Positions 7,041-13,822 of a DNA stretch of 18,065 nucleotides are shown in pieces (within the stretch, counting starts at the first letter, position 1; every line of letters begins with the position of its first letter). This stretch comes from Coprosoma sp963660615 (GTDB taxonomy: Bacteria; Bacillota_I; Bacilli_A; RF39; UBA660). The notes below the pieces were generated by a model. That model saw only the letters and a list, made by a program, of their open reading frames with translations. It had not been told where the DNA came from and did not search any database. The stretch is taken from assembly GCA_963660615.1 (NCBI GenBank), contig CAVKYE010000021.1:1-18065 (forward strand), given 5' to 3'. The position numbers and the translations under genes are program-made.

Positions 7041-7193
7041 TTACATCATATCTTCTAAAGCTTCATTAGCCTTCTTCTTAGTTTCCTTAAAGGCCTTAAT
7101 AGCTGCACTTTTAACAGGCTCTTTATACTTTTGATAAGCCATCATAAAAGTAGCACCCATAGCCATACAAGCTACATTTTTCATCATATTCAC
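7041..7193 (-). CDS. Small 50-residue protein of unknown function
   Basis: This is a short gene ending in TAA at 7041-7043. AGGTGAT is placed about 6 nt before a GTG at 7193; ATG codons at 7187 and 7184 are alternative starts. The product from GTG reads MNMMKNVACMAMGATFMMAY followed by QKYKEPVKSAAIKAFKETKK and KANEALEDMM. The first 20 residues are Met- and Ala-rich and moderately hydrophobic (a possible membrane-seeking helix). The remainder is an amphipathic Lys/Glu helix. This resembles small YtxH-like or similar membrane-tethered helical proteins, but I do not recognise a family. It has its own terminator and an unusual tandem element upstream, so it is probably a separately regulated single gene. 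Confidence 0.7.
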   Translation of the reverse strand: MNMMKNVACMAMGATFMMAYQKYKEPVKSAAIKAFKETKKKANEALEDMM

Positions 7194-7224
7194 ATTATCA
7201 CCTGCCTAGCTTAGAAAACTGATG

Positions 7225-7242
7225 GTATACATTCGTATACAT
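7225..7242. promoter_or_regulatory. Tandem GTATACAT element (candidate operator)
   Basis: GTATACAT occurs twice, separated by TC (7225-7232 and 7235-7242), so the two self-complementary GTATAC cores are exactly 10 bp apart, about one helical turn. It lies about 32 bp upstream of the small gene's start. An operator role is inference. Confidence 0.45.
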
Positions 7243-7261
7243 TTTTAATATGAACCAATTT

Positions 7262-7295
7262 AAAAAAATTATTCCAAAAGCATCTCAAATAATTT
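7262..7295 (-). terminator. Weak AT-only terminator at the end of recD2
   Basis: Minus-strand AAATTATT (7295-7288) pairs with AATAATTT (7273-7266) across a 14-nt loop and leads into a T run. The stem has no G-C pairs, so strength is doubtful. It spans the stop codon at 7269. Confidence 0.4.
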
Positions 7296-9470
7296 AGAAT
7301 TTCTTTTATATTCACAATTATTATAAACACTTCTTTCAAAGGCCTTAGGCTCACCAATCAAAATAAGCTTCCTTTTAGCCCGCGTAATACCCGTATAAAC
7401 AAGTTTTTTATAAAGCATCCTTCCATAAGATAAACTAATTGGCATAATAACAATATCAAACTCACTACCTTGAGACTTATGAATACTAATAATAAAGCCA
7501 TGCTTTATCTTACCAAAATCCTTACTAGTATATTTAACAACTGTACCATCAAAATCAACATAAATTTCATTTTTATGTGTTTTACTAGTATTCGCATATT
7601 TTATATACTTAATAACCCCAATATCACCATTATAGACACCCTCATCAGGCATATTGACTAGTTGAAGAATCTTATCATTTTCTCTAAAAACAACATCACC
7701 ATGCTTTATTTCCCTTTTATCCTTAGATTTAGGATTAAAAACTTCCTGTAGCTGTTTATTAAGTAAATCAATCCCATTTTCACCCCTATACATAGGAGCA
7801 AGAACCTGAACCTTTTTATAATCATAACCCTTTTCACAAATAGTCTTACAAAGATTTTTTAAATTTTTCTTAATATAAATCGAACTACACTCCAAAAAAG
7901 TATAATCCCCCTTAGTCTCAAGATAATTTTGACTAAGATTTCCATTTCTAATTTCATAAGCAAGCGTTGTAATATAGGAATCCTCACTTTGTCTATATAA
8001 TTGATCCAAATGAACAGTATCAATAACCTCACTTTCAATCAAACTCTTTAAAACCTCACCAGGACCAACACTAGGAAGCTGATTATAATCACCAACCAAA
8101 ATAAGCTTAATATTGTCCTTTAAACCTTTTAATAAACTATCAAACAAACAAATATCAATCATACTCATCTCATCAATAATAACAAGCTTACTACTAGCCT
8201 TATTATTCTCATTTACCAAAAAAGTATCCCCATCTTTATCCCATTTCAAAAACCTATGAATAGTAGAAGCCGGAAGTAAAGACCCTTCACTCATCCTTTT
8301 ACTAGCCCGTCCAGTAGGAGCAAGTAAAGCAAGTTCCTCTAAAAACTTATCATAACTTAAATTATTTATCTTTTGATATAACTCAGTAATTGCTTTAATA
8401 ATAGTTGTCTTACCAGTTCCAGGACCACCAGTAATAATCAAAATATTTTTTTCCAAAGCCTTTATAATAGCTTCCTTTTGCTTATCATTATAAGTGATTT
8501 GATACACCTTTTCCATATTATCCAATAAAGAATTAAGCTTTTTATTCTTTTGACAAGGCATATTCGCAAGTAAATGAACCCTATTAACAACATTAACAGA
8601 TGCTTCATAAATCTCCTTCAAATAAAAATCATCACCCTTAATAATAATTTTATCTAAATCCGAAAGTTCCTTAAAATAAACTTCATAATCTTCATAATTC
8701 AAAGAAAGATTCAAATGTGCATTAACATTCTTCATAATATCATCAAAAGATAAAAACAAGTCACCACGATTAAAAATAAGTAAATTCATAACATATAAAA
8801 TAGCCGCCTTTACCCTTCTTTTATCATCAAAATTAATACCCATTTTTCTTGCCACACTATCAACTTTTTTAAAATTAAGTTCTGAAATATCCTCAATTAA
8901 CTTATATATATTTTTATTTATAACATCCATAGTCATATAACGATATTCATTATAAATAATTAAAGCATCCTTCATTGTAAATCCCATCTCAATAAGTTTT
9001 TTAGTCACGTCATAACTTTCCTCATATTTACTTAAAATTTCATAAATCTTGTCCGCCTTTTTCTTAGAAAGTTTAGGAACCAAATTCAAACAAGAAGGAT
9101 CCTTTAAAATCTCATCCAAAGCATTATCACCCAAAACATTCGCAATTGCCCCTGCTTGCTTAAGCCCAATTCCAGGAAACAAATCACTAGCCAAAAACTC
9201 CGTAACACCATCTTTTCCAGTAGGCTTAACCCTTTCATAACTAGAAACCTCAAACTGAAAACCATACCTAGGATGAACAGTCTCATCTCCATAAAATATA
9301 TAAGTCTCATCCTCATTCAAATCATTAAAATATCCTGTAAAAGTTATTGTCCTATTAACATAATCTTCCAAAGAAGAATCATTAGTTTCAACAACCTTAA
9401 AAAGGCCAATAACATAGCCCTTATCAGATTTAAAAATACTCTTTCGATAATTACCTTTTATATATTTCAT
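7269..9470 (-). CDS. recD2: ATP-dependent DNA helicase RecD2 (YrrC-type, SF1B)
   Basis: This 733-residue 5'-3' SF1B helicase of the RecD2 family is not part of RecBCD and acts in DNA repair and replication fork maintenance. The N-terminal OB-like region (MKYIKGNYRKSIFKSDKGYV) is followed by helix-hairpin-helix elements (about 90-215, DLFPGIGLKQAGAIANVLG). Helicase motifs: Walker A GGPGTGKTT 348-356, motif Ia LLAPTGRASKRM 382-393, Walker B VIIDEMSM 430-437, motif III GDYNQLPSVGPG 460-471, motif V HGFIISIHKSQGSEFD 657-672, motif VI VYTGITRAK 691-699. These fit RecD2 at normal length. AAGGTGG lies 9 nt before the ATG, with an extended -10 promoter just upstream. It follows mtaB in the same direction but is separated by a terminator. 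Confidence 0.95.
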   Translation of the reverse strand: MKYIKGNYRKSIFKSDKGYVIGLFKVVETNDSSLEDYVNRTITFTGYFNDLNEDETYIFYGDETVHPRYGFQFEVSSYERVKPTGKDGVTEFLASDLFPGIGLKQAGAIANVLGDNALDEILKDPSCLNLVPKLSKKKADKIYEILSKYEESYDVTKKLIEMGFTMKDALIIYNEYRYMTMDVINKNIYKLIEDISELNFKKVDSVARKMGINFDDKRRVKAAILYVMNLLIFNRGDLFLSFDDIMKNVNAHLNLSLNYEDYEVYFKELSDLDKIIIKGDDFYLKEIYEASVNVVNRVHLLANMPCQKNKKLNSLLDNMEKVYQITYNDKQKEAIIKALEKNILIITGGPGTGKTTIIKAITELYQKINNLSYDKFLEELALLAPTGRASKRMSEGSLLPASTIHRFLKWDKDGDTFLVNENNKASSKLVIIDEMSMIDICLFDSLLKGLKDNIKLILVGDYNQLPSVGPGEVLKSLIESEVIDTVHLDQLYRQSEDSYITTLAYEIRNGNLSQNYLETKGDYTFLECSSIYIKKNLKNLCKTICEKGYDYKKVQVLAPMYRGENGIDLLNKQLQEVFNPKSKDKREIKHGDVVFRENDKILQLVNMPDEGVYNGDIGVIKYIKYANTSKTHKNEIYVDFDGTVVKYTSKDFGKIKHGFIISIHKSQGSEFDIVIMPISLSYGRMLYKKLVYTGITRAKRKLILIGEPKAFERSVYNNCEYKRNSKLFEMLLE

Positions 9471-9490
9471 AAACTTATACCACCTTAAAC

Positions 9491-9499
9491 ATTATATCA
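9491..9499 (-). promoter_or_regulatory. Extended -10 promoter of recD2
   Basis: Minus-strand TGA-TATAAT at 9499-9491, at the very end of the mtaB terminator T run. The matching -35 site is TTTAAT at best. Predicted transcript start is about 9484. Confidence 0.6.
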
Positions 9500-9529
9500 A
9501 AAAAAAGTGCATAATTAAAGCACACTTTT
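9499..9529 (-). terminator. Terminator overlapping the end of mtaB
   Basis: Minus-strand AAAAGTG (9529-9523) pairs with CACTTTT (9509-9503) and runs into eight T. It overlaps the 3' end of mtaB at 9515. Confidence 0.75.
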
Positions 9530-10783
9530 AATTTCCCCCAAAACATAAGGATATAAAACACTTTTAGTAAATACTACAACATCCTTTTTCAAATAAGACT
9601 CATCCCCCTTAGCCTTAATAAGTAAAAAATTCTCCGTATGGCCAATTAAATATCCATCTTTATATCTTTCAGGAATAAAAGAAATCTCCCTACCTAAAAA
9701 CCTATTCATATAATCAATTTCAAGTTCCTTAGATACCTCTAAAAGCCTTTTAACCCTATTTTTCTTAATCTTTCCATCAACCTGATTACTCATACTAGCA
9801 GCTACTGTGCCCTTCCTTTTAGAATAAGGGAAAACATGTATTTTAGATAATTTCAAATTCTTAACTGTCATAATAGTTTCCTCAAACATCCTATCAGTCT
9901 CACCAGGAAAACCAACAATAACATCAGTAGTAATCTGCATATCCTCTCTTATGCTCCTAATCTTATCAAGCTTATCCTTAAAATACTTAGTATCATACTT
10001 TCTATTCATCCTCTTTAAAACATCATCACATCCAGACTGTAAAGGAATATGCATATGATTAGTCAAAATCTTACTATTCTTTAAAACATTCAAAAATTTA
10101 TCATTAAGTTCCGTAATCTCAATCGAAGAAATCCTAAGCCTCTTTAAGCCATCAATCTTCTCCATTTCAGTAAGTAAATCCGCAAAATCAGCCGAAGGAG
10201 TATTATAATGACCCGTATGAATACCCGTCAAAACAATCTCCTTATGACCCCTATTAACCAAATTCAAAGCCTCATCTATAACCTTACTCATTTGTTTACT
10301 GCGAACATGCCCTCTCACATAAGGAATAATACAAAAAGTACAGTAATTATCACAACCATCTTCTATTTTAATATAGGCCCTCGTAAGATCCGAATTAGAA
10401 AGAACCATATCCTCAAACTCCATGTCTTTTATATCATATAACTTTGACATTTTAATATTATTATAATTATTAATATAAGTTACAATCTTACTTTTATCCT
10501 TATTCCCCAAAGCAATATCAATATCAAGTTCCTCCAAAGTCTCAGGCTTATTTTGAATTAAACAACCAACCACTACAATAAGTGCGGAAGGATTTTTTCT
10601 TTTTAAACTTCGAATAAGCTTCCTAGACTTACTATCAGCCGTATTAGTAACTGTACAAGTATTTACAATATAAATATCCGCATTATCATTCCTTATATAA
10701 CCAGCCTTATTCATAAGGCCCTCGATAACCTCACTTTCATATTCATTAACCTTACACCCTAAAGTATAAATATCATAAGTCAT
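9515..10783 (-). CDS. mtaB: tRNA (N6-threonylcarbamoyladenosine(37)-C2)-methylthiotransferase MtaB
   Basis: This 422-residue radical-SAM methylthiotransferase converts t6A to ms2t6A at position 37 of tRNAs that read ANN codons, using two [4Fe-4S] clusters and SAM. The UPF0004 N-terminal domain ligates the auxiliary cluster through C10 (YTLGCKVNEYES), C43 (VNTCTVT) and C74 (VVGCL). The radical-SAM CxxxCxxC is C144-DNY-C148-TF-C151. HIPLQSGCDDVLKRMNRKY and VGFPGETDRMFEET are the usual SAM-domain segments, and a C-terminal TRAM domain ends the protein. The LGCKVNxYES signature separates MtaB (YqeV) from MiaB. GAAGGAGATGG is an excellent ribosome binding site. It lies downstream of the bitopic protein gene behind a terminator. 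Interaction with the tRNA genes in this window is not implied. Confidence 0.94.
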   Translation of the reverse strand: MTYDIYTLGCKVNEYESEVIEGLMNKAGYIRNDNADIYIVNTCTVTNTADSKSRKLIRSLKRKNPSALIVVVGCLIQNKPETLEELDIDIALGNKDKSKIVTYINNYNNIKMSKLYDIKDMEFEDMVLSNSDLTRAYIKIEDGCDNYCTFCIIPYVRGHVRSKQMSKVIDEALNLVNRGHKEIVLTGIHTGHYNTPSADFADLLTEMEKIDGLKRLRISSIEITELNDKFLNVLKNSKILTNHMHIPLQSGCDDVLKRMNRKYDTKYFKDKLDKIRSIREDMQITTDVIVGFPGETDRMFEETIMTVKNLKLSKIHVFPYSKRKGTVAASMSNQVDGKIKKNRVKRLLEVSKELEIDYMNRFLGREISFIPERYKDGYLIGHTENFLLIKAKGDESYLKKDVVVFTKSVLYPYVLGEIKSVL

Positions 10784-10810
10784 AAAACCATCTCCTTCAA
10801 AATAATATCT

Positions 10811-10837
10811 AAAAAGAAAAAAACCTATAGGTTCTTT
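10811..10837 (-). terminator. Terminator overlapping the end of the bitopic protein gene
   Basis: Minus-strand AAGAACC-TATA-GGTTTTT with a following T run. The TAG stop (10827-10825) is part of the hairpin. Confidence 0.7.
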
Positions 10838-11469
10838 CGAAATTCCTTCAAAGAATTTAAAAAATCATTATTATCTTCATTGTTAATCTCACGCGAACTA
10901 GAAGAAACATTTTTCCTTACAGGAACCTGATTTTGCTTAACATGCCTTCCCTCAGGTTGAATCCCAAAAATTGGTGAAATAATATCAGAATTACGGAACT
11001 TCTTAACTTCTTCCTTCAAAGGTTTTTCTTCTTCATAATCAAAATCAAGTTGCTCCTGAACTACCTCTTTATGCTCATTTTTGCTCTCCATATAATTACC
11101 ATGTTTAGACTCATCATTCTTAATAGAAGCCTGTTTTATAAGTTCTTGATAACTAATAATAGCATTCTCTTCCTGCTCTCTTTCAAACTCCTCAATAGTA
11201 TCATAAGAAGAATTAGAAGCTTCCAAATCCGCACTCATCTGATTAAAAACACGTTCAAGTTCAGCCTTAGCCTTCATCTGCTCTTCCGTAAGCTCCTTTT
11301 CTTCTGCAAGTTCATCTTCCAAATCGAACCTTAAAGCATCATCAATAGGCTTAACCCTTTTACCCCTTTTAACCGCAAAAAAGATAACACTAACAAAAAG
11401 AATAACACCTAAAATTCCCAAAACGATAAAAATAAGATCCTTATCAGCAATTTCAAATAAAATATTCAT
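10825..11469 (-). CDS. Bitopic membrane protein with acidic coiled cytoplasmic region, function unknown
   Basis: This is a 214-residue protein. A short N-terminal segment is followed by one strong transmembrane helix (about 12-33, LIFIVLGILGVILFVSVIFFAV), then positively charged KRGKRVK, so the C-terminal 180 residues face the cytoplasm by the positive-inside rule. Residues 40-110 are very Glu-rich and likely coiled coil (LEDELAEEKELTEEQMKAKAELERVF). Residues 110-160 are disordered and charged. Near residues 161-173 is the distinct short segment SDIISPIFGIQPE, and the C-terminus FLNSLKEFRKNL is amphipathic. This organisation suggests a scaffold or adaptor, for example in division or secretion, with linear interaction motifs, but I recognise no family. 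TTGGAGTGAT precedes the ATG, and a promoter with TTGAAA and an extended -10 lies upstream. It is closed by its own terminator. Confidence 0.8.
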   Translation of the reverse strand: MNILFEIADKDLIFIVLGILGVILFVSVIFFAVKRGKRVKPIDDALRFDLEDELAEEKELTEEQMKAKAELERVFNQMSADLEASNSSYDTIEEFEREQEENAIISYQELIKQASIKNDESKHGNYMESKNEHKEVVQEQLDFDYEEEKPLKEEVKKFRNSDIISPIFGIQPEGRHVKQNQVPVRKNVSSSSREINNEDNNDFLNSLKEFRKNL

Positions 11470-11514
11470 AAATAATCACTCCAACTTATATTCTTCTTAA
11501 GAATAACCATATAT

Positions 11515-11543
11515 AGTTTACCACATCTCATAACTCATTTCAA
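11515..11543 (-). promoter_or_regulatory. Promoter of the bitopic protein gene
   Basis: Minus-strand TTGAAA (11543-11538), 17 bp ending in TGG, then TAAACT (11520-11515). The extended TGn supports it. It leaves a leader of about 40 nt that contains the symmetric TTCTTAAGAA. Confidence 0.6.
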
Positions 11544-11579
11544 AGGTTTTTGTCACATTTTGTCCTCTTTTTAAAAAAA

Positions 11580-12320
11580 TTATTTCAAATAAGACTTTTT
11601 CATAAAATTTTCAAACCCATCACTCATAAAAACTTCCCCATTTTCCTTAAAAAGAACATAAACATTTGTATCTTTCAAATATTCAAAAGAAGAAGAAATA
11701 GACATATTAGATAAAATATACCCCATCTTATTAGCCTTTAAAATATCATCCGCAATAACAACAATAAGCCTATCATTAATATACTTAGTAACCATACATT
11801 TATCCTTCAAATAAACAATTCCCAAAACATTACCTTCATTATCACTAATACTTACAGAATAATTTTTATCCCTCCCTGCAATAACATTCCCATTTTCATT
11901 TATCAAATAATTAGAAATATTATTATCCTTAAAATAAGAAGAAATCATATAAGCAGAAAAAGGACCAGCAATATATTTCAAATTCATATTTTTATAAGTA
12001 GATACTTCATTAATATTTATATTATCCGCAAGAATATTCTTAAAACCATCATCATAAATATCCTTACCATAAGCAATCATTTTCAAAGAACCCTTATCAA
12101 AATCACCATCATAATAACCCTGATACTTTTTTAAAATATCAGAAACATCACTTAAAGCATCCCTTTTACCATAAAACTCCAAAGTAATAACCTCATCAAA
12201 AAAATTAAAACTTTTTATAAAAAGTTTATCCTTATTTAAATTAAGCCAAAATAACAAAATTACTAAAACAATAATAATTCCCAAAATAATATAATTCCTT
12301 TTTTCAACTATCTTTTTCAT
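11580..12320 (-). CDS. Degenerate ApbE-like (FAD:protein FMN transferase-like) membrane protein
   Basis: This 246-residue protein has an N-terminal membrane anchor (residues 10-27, YIILGIIIVLVILLFWLN) and an extracytoplasmic domain. The order of segments resembles ApbE: FNFFDEVITLEFYG (38-51), YIAGPFSAYMISSYF (116-130, where family members have a Gly-Ala-Lys-Gly segment), ISNYLINENGNVIAGRD (135-151), YSVSI, then LIVVIADDILKANKMGYIL and DTNVYVLFKENGEVFMSDGF at the C-terminus. The normal ADALST-like metal/nucleotide segment is replaced by ADDILKANKMG, and the length is about 100 residues less than active ApbE, with the Asn/Asp-rich central part missing. No lipobox cysteine is present. It is therefore probably a catalytically inactive relative or a diverged receptor. 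The promoter points to a leaderless mRNA. Family placement is by pattern only. Confidence 0.7.
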   Translation of the reverse strand: MKKIVEKRNYIILGIIIVLVILLFWLNLNKDKLFIKSFNFFDEVITLEFYGKRDALSDVSDILKKYQGYYDGDFDKGSLKMIAYGKDIYDDGFKNILADNININEVSTYKNMNLKYIAGPFSAYMISSYFKDNNISNYLINENGNVIAGRDKNYSVSISDNEGNVLGIVYLKDKCMVTKYINDRLIVVIADDILKANKMGYILSNMSISSSFEYLKDTNVYVLFKENGEVFMSDGFENFMKKSYLK

Positions 12321-12326
12321 ATAAAA

Positions 12327-12355
12327 ATTATAATAAAAAGATAAATAAAAGTAAA
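12327..12355 (-). promoter_or_regulatory. Promoter giving a leaderless transcript of the ApbE-like gene
   Basis: Minus-strand TTTACT (12355-12350), 17 bp, TATAAT (12332-12327). The ATG at 12320 is exactly seven bases after the -10, so transcription should start at the start codon itself. No Shine-Dalgarno-like sequence exists upstream. Confidence 0.6.
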
Positions 12356-12361
12356 GATATT

Positions 12362-12583
12362 TTAAGAAATTTCCCTAACCAAAATAACATCCTTACCAAT
12401 TTTATCTATTTGTTTCCACTTTAAAGTAACAACTCCAGAATTAAAAAACAAAAACCTTTTTTTTAAAACCGACAACTCCAAAACATTACCACTATCATCA
12501 ATCTTAACATCAACAATCTCACCAATTCTTTTTCCTTGACTTAAATCAATAACATCCTTAGTTTGTAAATCAGAAAGCATCAT
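12362..12583 (-). CDS. YlmC/YmxH-family sporulation protein (PRC-barrel)
   Basis: This is a small soluble protein of 73 residues from the ATG at 12583; the next codon is also ATG (12580). An upstream in-frame GTG is part of the AGGTGG ribosome binding site, so it is not the start. The sequence LSDLQTKDVIDLSQGKRIGEIVDVKIDDSGNV is the PRC-barrel opening typical of YlmC/YmxH, with a basic KKRFLFF segment and a closing WKQIDKIGKDVILV strand pair. Family members are about 75-90 residues and are linked to sporulation by gene neighbourhood, with unknown biochemical role. It sits directly downstream of sigG, as ylmC lies in the sigE-sigG region in Bacillus. A TATAAT at 12600-12605 after the sigG terminator could drive it separately. 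Confidence 0.88.
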   Translation of the reverse strand: MMLSDLQTKDVIDLSQGKRIGEIVDVKIDDSGNVLELSVLKKRFLFFNSGVVTLKWKQIDKIGKDVILVREIS

Positions 12584-12599
12584 AAAAACCACCTAATTA

Positions 12600-12605
12600 A
12601 TTATA
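12600..12605 (-). promoter_or_regulatory. Candidate -10 element for the ylmC-like gene
   Basis: A perfect minus-strand TATAAT immediately after the sigG terminator T run. The -35 position (TCTAAT) is poor. The context GCATATAAT partly resembles forespore sigma -10 elements but this is not decisive. Confidence 0.4.
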
Positions 12606-12608
12606 TGC

Positions 12609-12633
12609 AAAAAAAATCTTAAATTAGATTTTT
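12609..12633 (-). terminator. Terminator overlapping the end of sigG
   Basis: Minus-strand AAAAATCT (12633-12626) pairs with AGATTTTT (12619-12612), 6-nt loop, followed by a T run. It touches the sigG stop at 12632. Confidence 0.8.
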
Positions 12634-13405
12634 AGTTCATCATTTTTCTCAAATTTTCTAAACCATTTTTCTCTAATCTAGATATTTGTGCTTGACTAAT
12701 ACCAATCTCCGAAGCAAGTTCCATTTGAGTCTTACCAATTAAATATCTCTGCATAAGTATATGCCTTTCCTTTTCCTTAAGTTTTTCCAAAGCACTTTTC
12801 AAAGATATCTTTTCTAAATTATCGTATACCCCTTCATCATCACTAAGTTGATCAGCAAGATAAATAACATCTCCACCATCATTATAAATAGGCTCAAACA
12901 TCGAAACCGTATCCTTCAAAGAATTTAAAGCATTACTAACCTCAAAATCAGTAACATTCATTTTTTTAGCAATCTCGCTTATATTAGGTTCCCTACCAAA
13001 CTCATTAACAAGTTCTTCCTTAACCCTCAAAGCTAAATAAGCCATATCCTTCACACTCCTAGACACCCGAACGCTACTATTATCACGCAAATATCTCTTT
13101 ACCTCTCCTAAAATCATCGGAACCGCATAAGTTGAAAACCTCACATCAAACTTTAAATCGAAATTATCAATAGCCTTAATAAGACCAATACATCCAACCT
13201 GAAACAAATCATCCATATTGTCACACCTATTGTTATATTTTTTCAAAATAGATAAAACAAGCTTTAAATTACCATTAATAAGTTCCTCCTTACAAGAAAC
13301 ATCACCAGCAGAAAGCCTCTTAAAAAGCTCCATCTGTCTTTCATTACTTAAAACCTCAATATCCGCAGTATTCACGTTAGCAATACAAACCTTGTAACGT
13401 GCCAT
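12632..13405 (-). CDS. sigG: RNA polymerase forespore sigma factor SigG
   Basis: This 257-residue sigma-70-family factor directs late forespore transcription during endospore formation. The N-terminus MARYKVCIANVNTADIEVLSN matches the SigG-specific N-terminal tail of Bacillus (MSRNKVEICGVDT-type), which SigF and SigB lack. Region 2 carries NGNLKLVLSILKKY, DDLFQVGCIGLIKAIDNFD and FSTYAVPMILGEVKRYLRD. Region 3 includes the diagnostic SLFEPIYNDGGD-like segment (here SMFEPIYNDGGD). Region 4 ends with a helix-turn-helix KTQMELASEIGISQAQISRLEKN. The length is normal. GAAAGGAG precedes the ATG. SpoIIGA and SigE are not visible beside it. Partners expected from Bacillus are the anti-sigma factors SpoIIAB and Gin, not in this window. 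It proves an endospore programme in the organism. Confidence 0.95.
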   Translation of the reverse strand: MARYKVCIANVNTADIEVLSNERQMELFKRLSAGDVSCKEELINGNLKLVLSILKKYNNRCDNMDDLFQVGCIGLIKAIDNFDLKFDVRFSTYAVPMILGEVKRYLRDNSSVRVSRSVKDMAYLALRVKEELVNEFGREPNISEIAKKMNVTDFEVSNALNSLKDTVSMFEPIYNDGGDVIYLADQLSDDEGVYDNLEKISLKSALEKLKEKERHILMQRYLIGKTQMELASEIGISQAQISRLEKNGLENLRKMMN

Positions 13406-13563
13406 AAAATCTCCTTTCTACTCCATAATGAGCAAAAAGAAAAGAAATTATTCAAAAATATAAAGTTTTCAATATATAAAATCAAAGTTCCTTATCATTA
13501 TACCTATAAAATTTTATAAAACCCTTTTAATAAAACATTAACAAAAAAATATTTTTTGTTAAA
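13406..13563. other. Spacer upstream of sigG
   Basis: This spacer holds the sigG leader and the terminator of the 39-residue gene. A minus-strand TATAAT at 13502-13497 would give a leader of about 85 nt for sigG, but its -35 is poor. I could not find a convincing SigF-type promoter pair (GTATA with GGnnAnAnTA), although GTATA itself occurs at 13503-13499. Otherwise it is very AT-rich with no gene-like frame. Confidence 0.4.
13538..13562 (-). terminator. Bidirectional-type terminator after the 39-residue gene
   Basis: An 11-bp perfect stem TTAACAAAAAA / TTTTTTGTTAA (13538-13548 with 13552-13562) around a 3-nt loop, directly after the stop codon at 13564. Confidence 0.6.
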
Positions 13564-13683
13564 TCATTTTCTTAACAAAAGAAGTCCAAATGTAATCATA
13601 ATAAACAAAATCAAAAAAGATATAATATAATTTATACTCTGAATACTACTTGTTTTCAAAACAAGGGCTAAAGCATTAATCAT
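13564..13683 (-). CDS. 39-residue single-pass membrane peptide
   Basis: This is a short open frame from an ATG at 13683 to TGA at 13564-13566, preceded by GAGAGGAGC with 7-nt spacing, a near-ideal ribosome binding site. The peptide reads MINALALVLKTSSIQSINYI followed by ISFLILFIMITFGLLLLRK. Residues 17-36 form a strongly hydrophobic helix that ends in Arg-Lys, so it is a bitopic membrane peptide, probably with its N-terminus outside. A TATAAT lies at 13728-13723 and a strong stem-loop follows the stop, so it has all elements of a real gene. It lies just upstream of sigG, which suggests but does not prove a sporulation role. Small membrane peptides are common in spore-formers. No family recognised. 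Confidence 0.65.
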   Translation of the reverse strand: MINALALVLKTSSIQSINYIISFLILFIMITFGLLLLRK

Positions 13684-13722
13684 AATTTTAGCTCCTCTCT
13701 ATTTTTGGGGTGATACTTTCTC

Positions 13723-13728
13723 ATTATA
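13723..13728 (-). promoter_or_regulatory. Candidate -10 element for the 39-residue gene
   Basis: Minus-strand TATAAT, with TTTGGA as a possible poor -35 16 bp upstream (13750-13745). It leaves a leader of about 30 nt before the ATG at 13683. Confidence 0.45.
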
Positions 13729-13751
13729 CACTCATTCGCATAAATCCAAAC

Positions 13752-13778
13752 AAAAAAATGGCATAATTTACCATTTTT
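13752..13778 (-). terminator. Terminator of the YitT-PAP2 operon
   Basis: Minus-strand AAAAATGG (13778-13771) pairs with CCATTTTT (13761-13754), 9-nt loop, followed by T. It lies 45 bp after the PAP2 stop. Confidence 0.8.
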
Positions 13779-13822
13779 AACACTTCTTGACACTCTCCCT
13801 TTTTTAACGCAGTATATAAAAA

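Noticed and set aside
11470..11579. Riboswitch or structured leader before the bitopic gene
   Set aside because: Only a short symmetric TTCTTAAGAA and a normal promoter are seen; no conserved aptamer pattern.
13406..13563. SigF-type promoter for sigG
   Set aside because: GTATA occurs but no GGnnAnAnTA at the right distance, so the claim is not supported.
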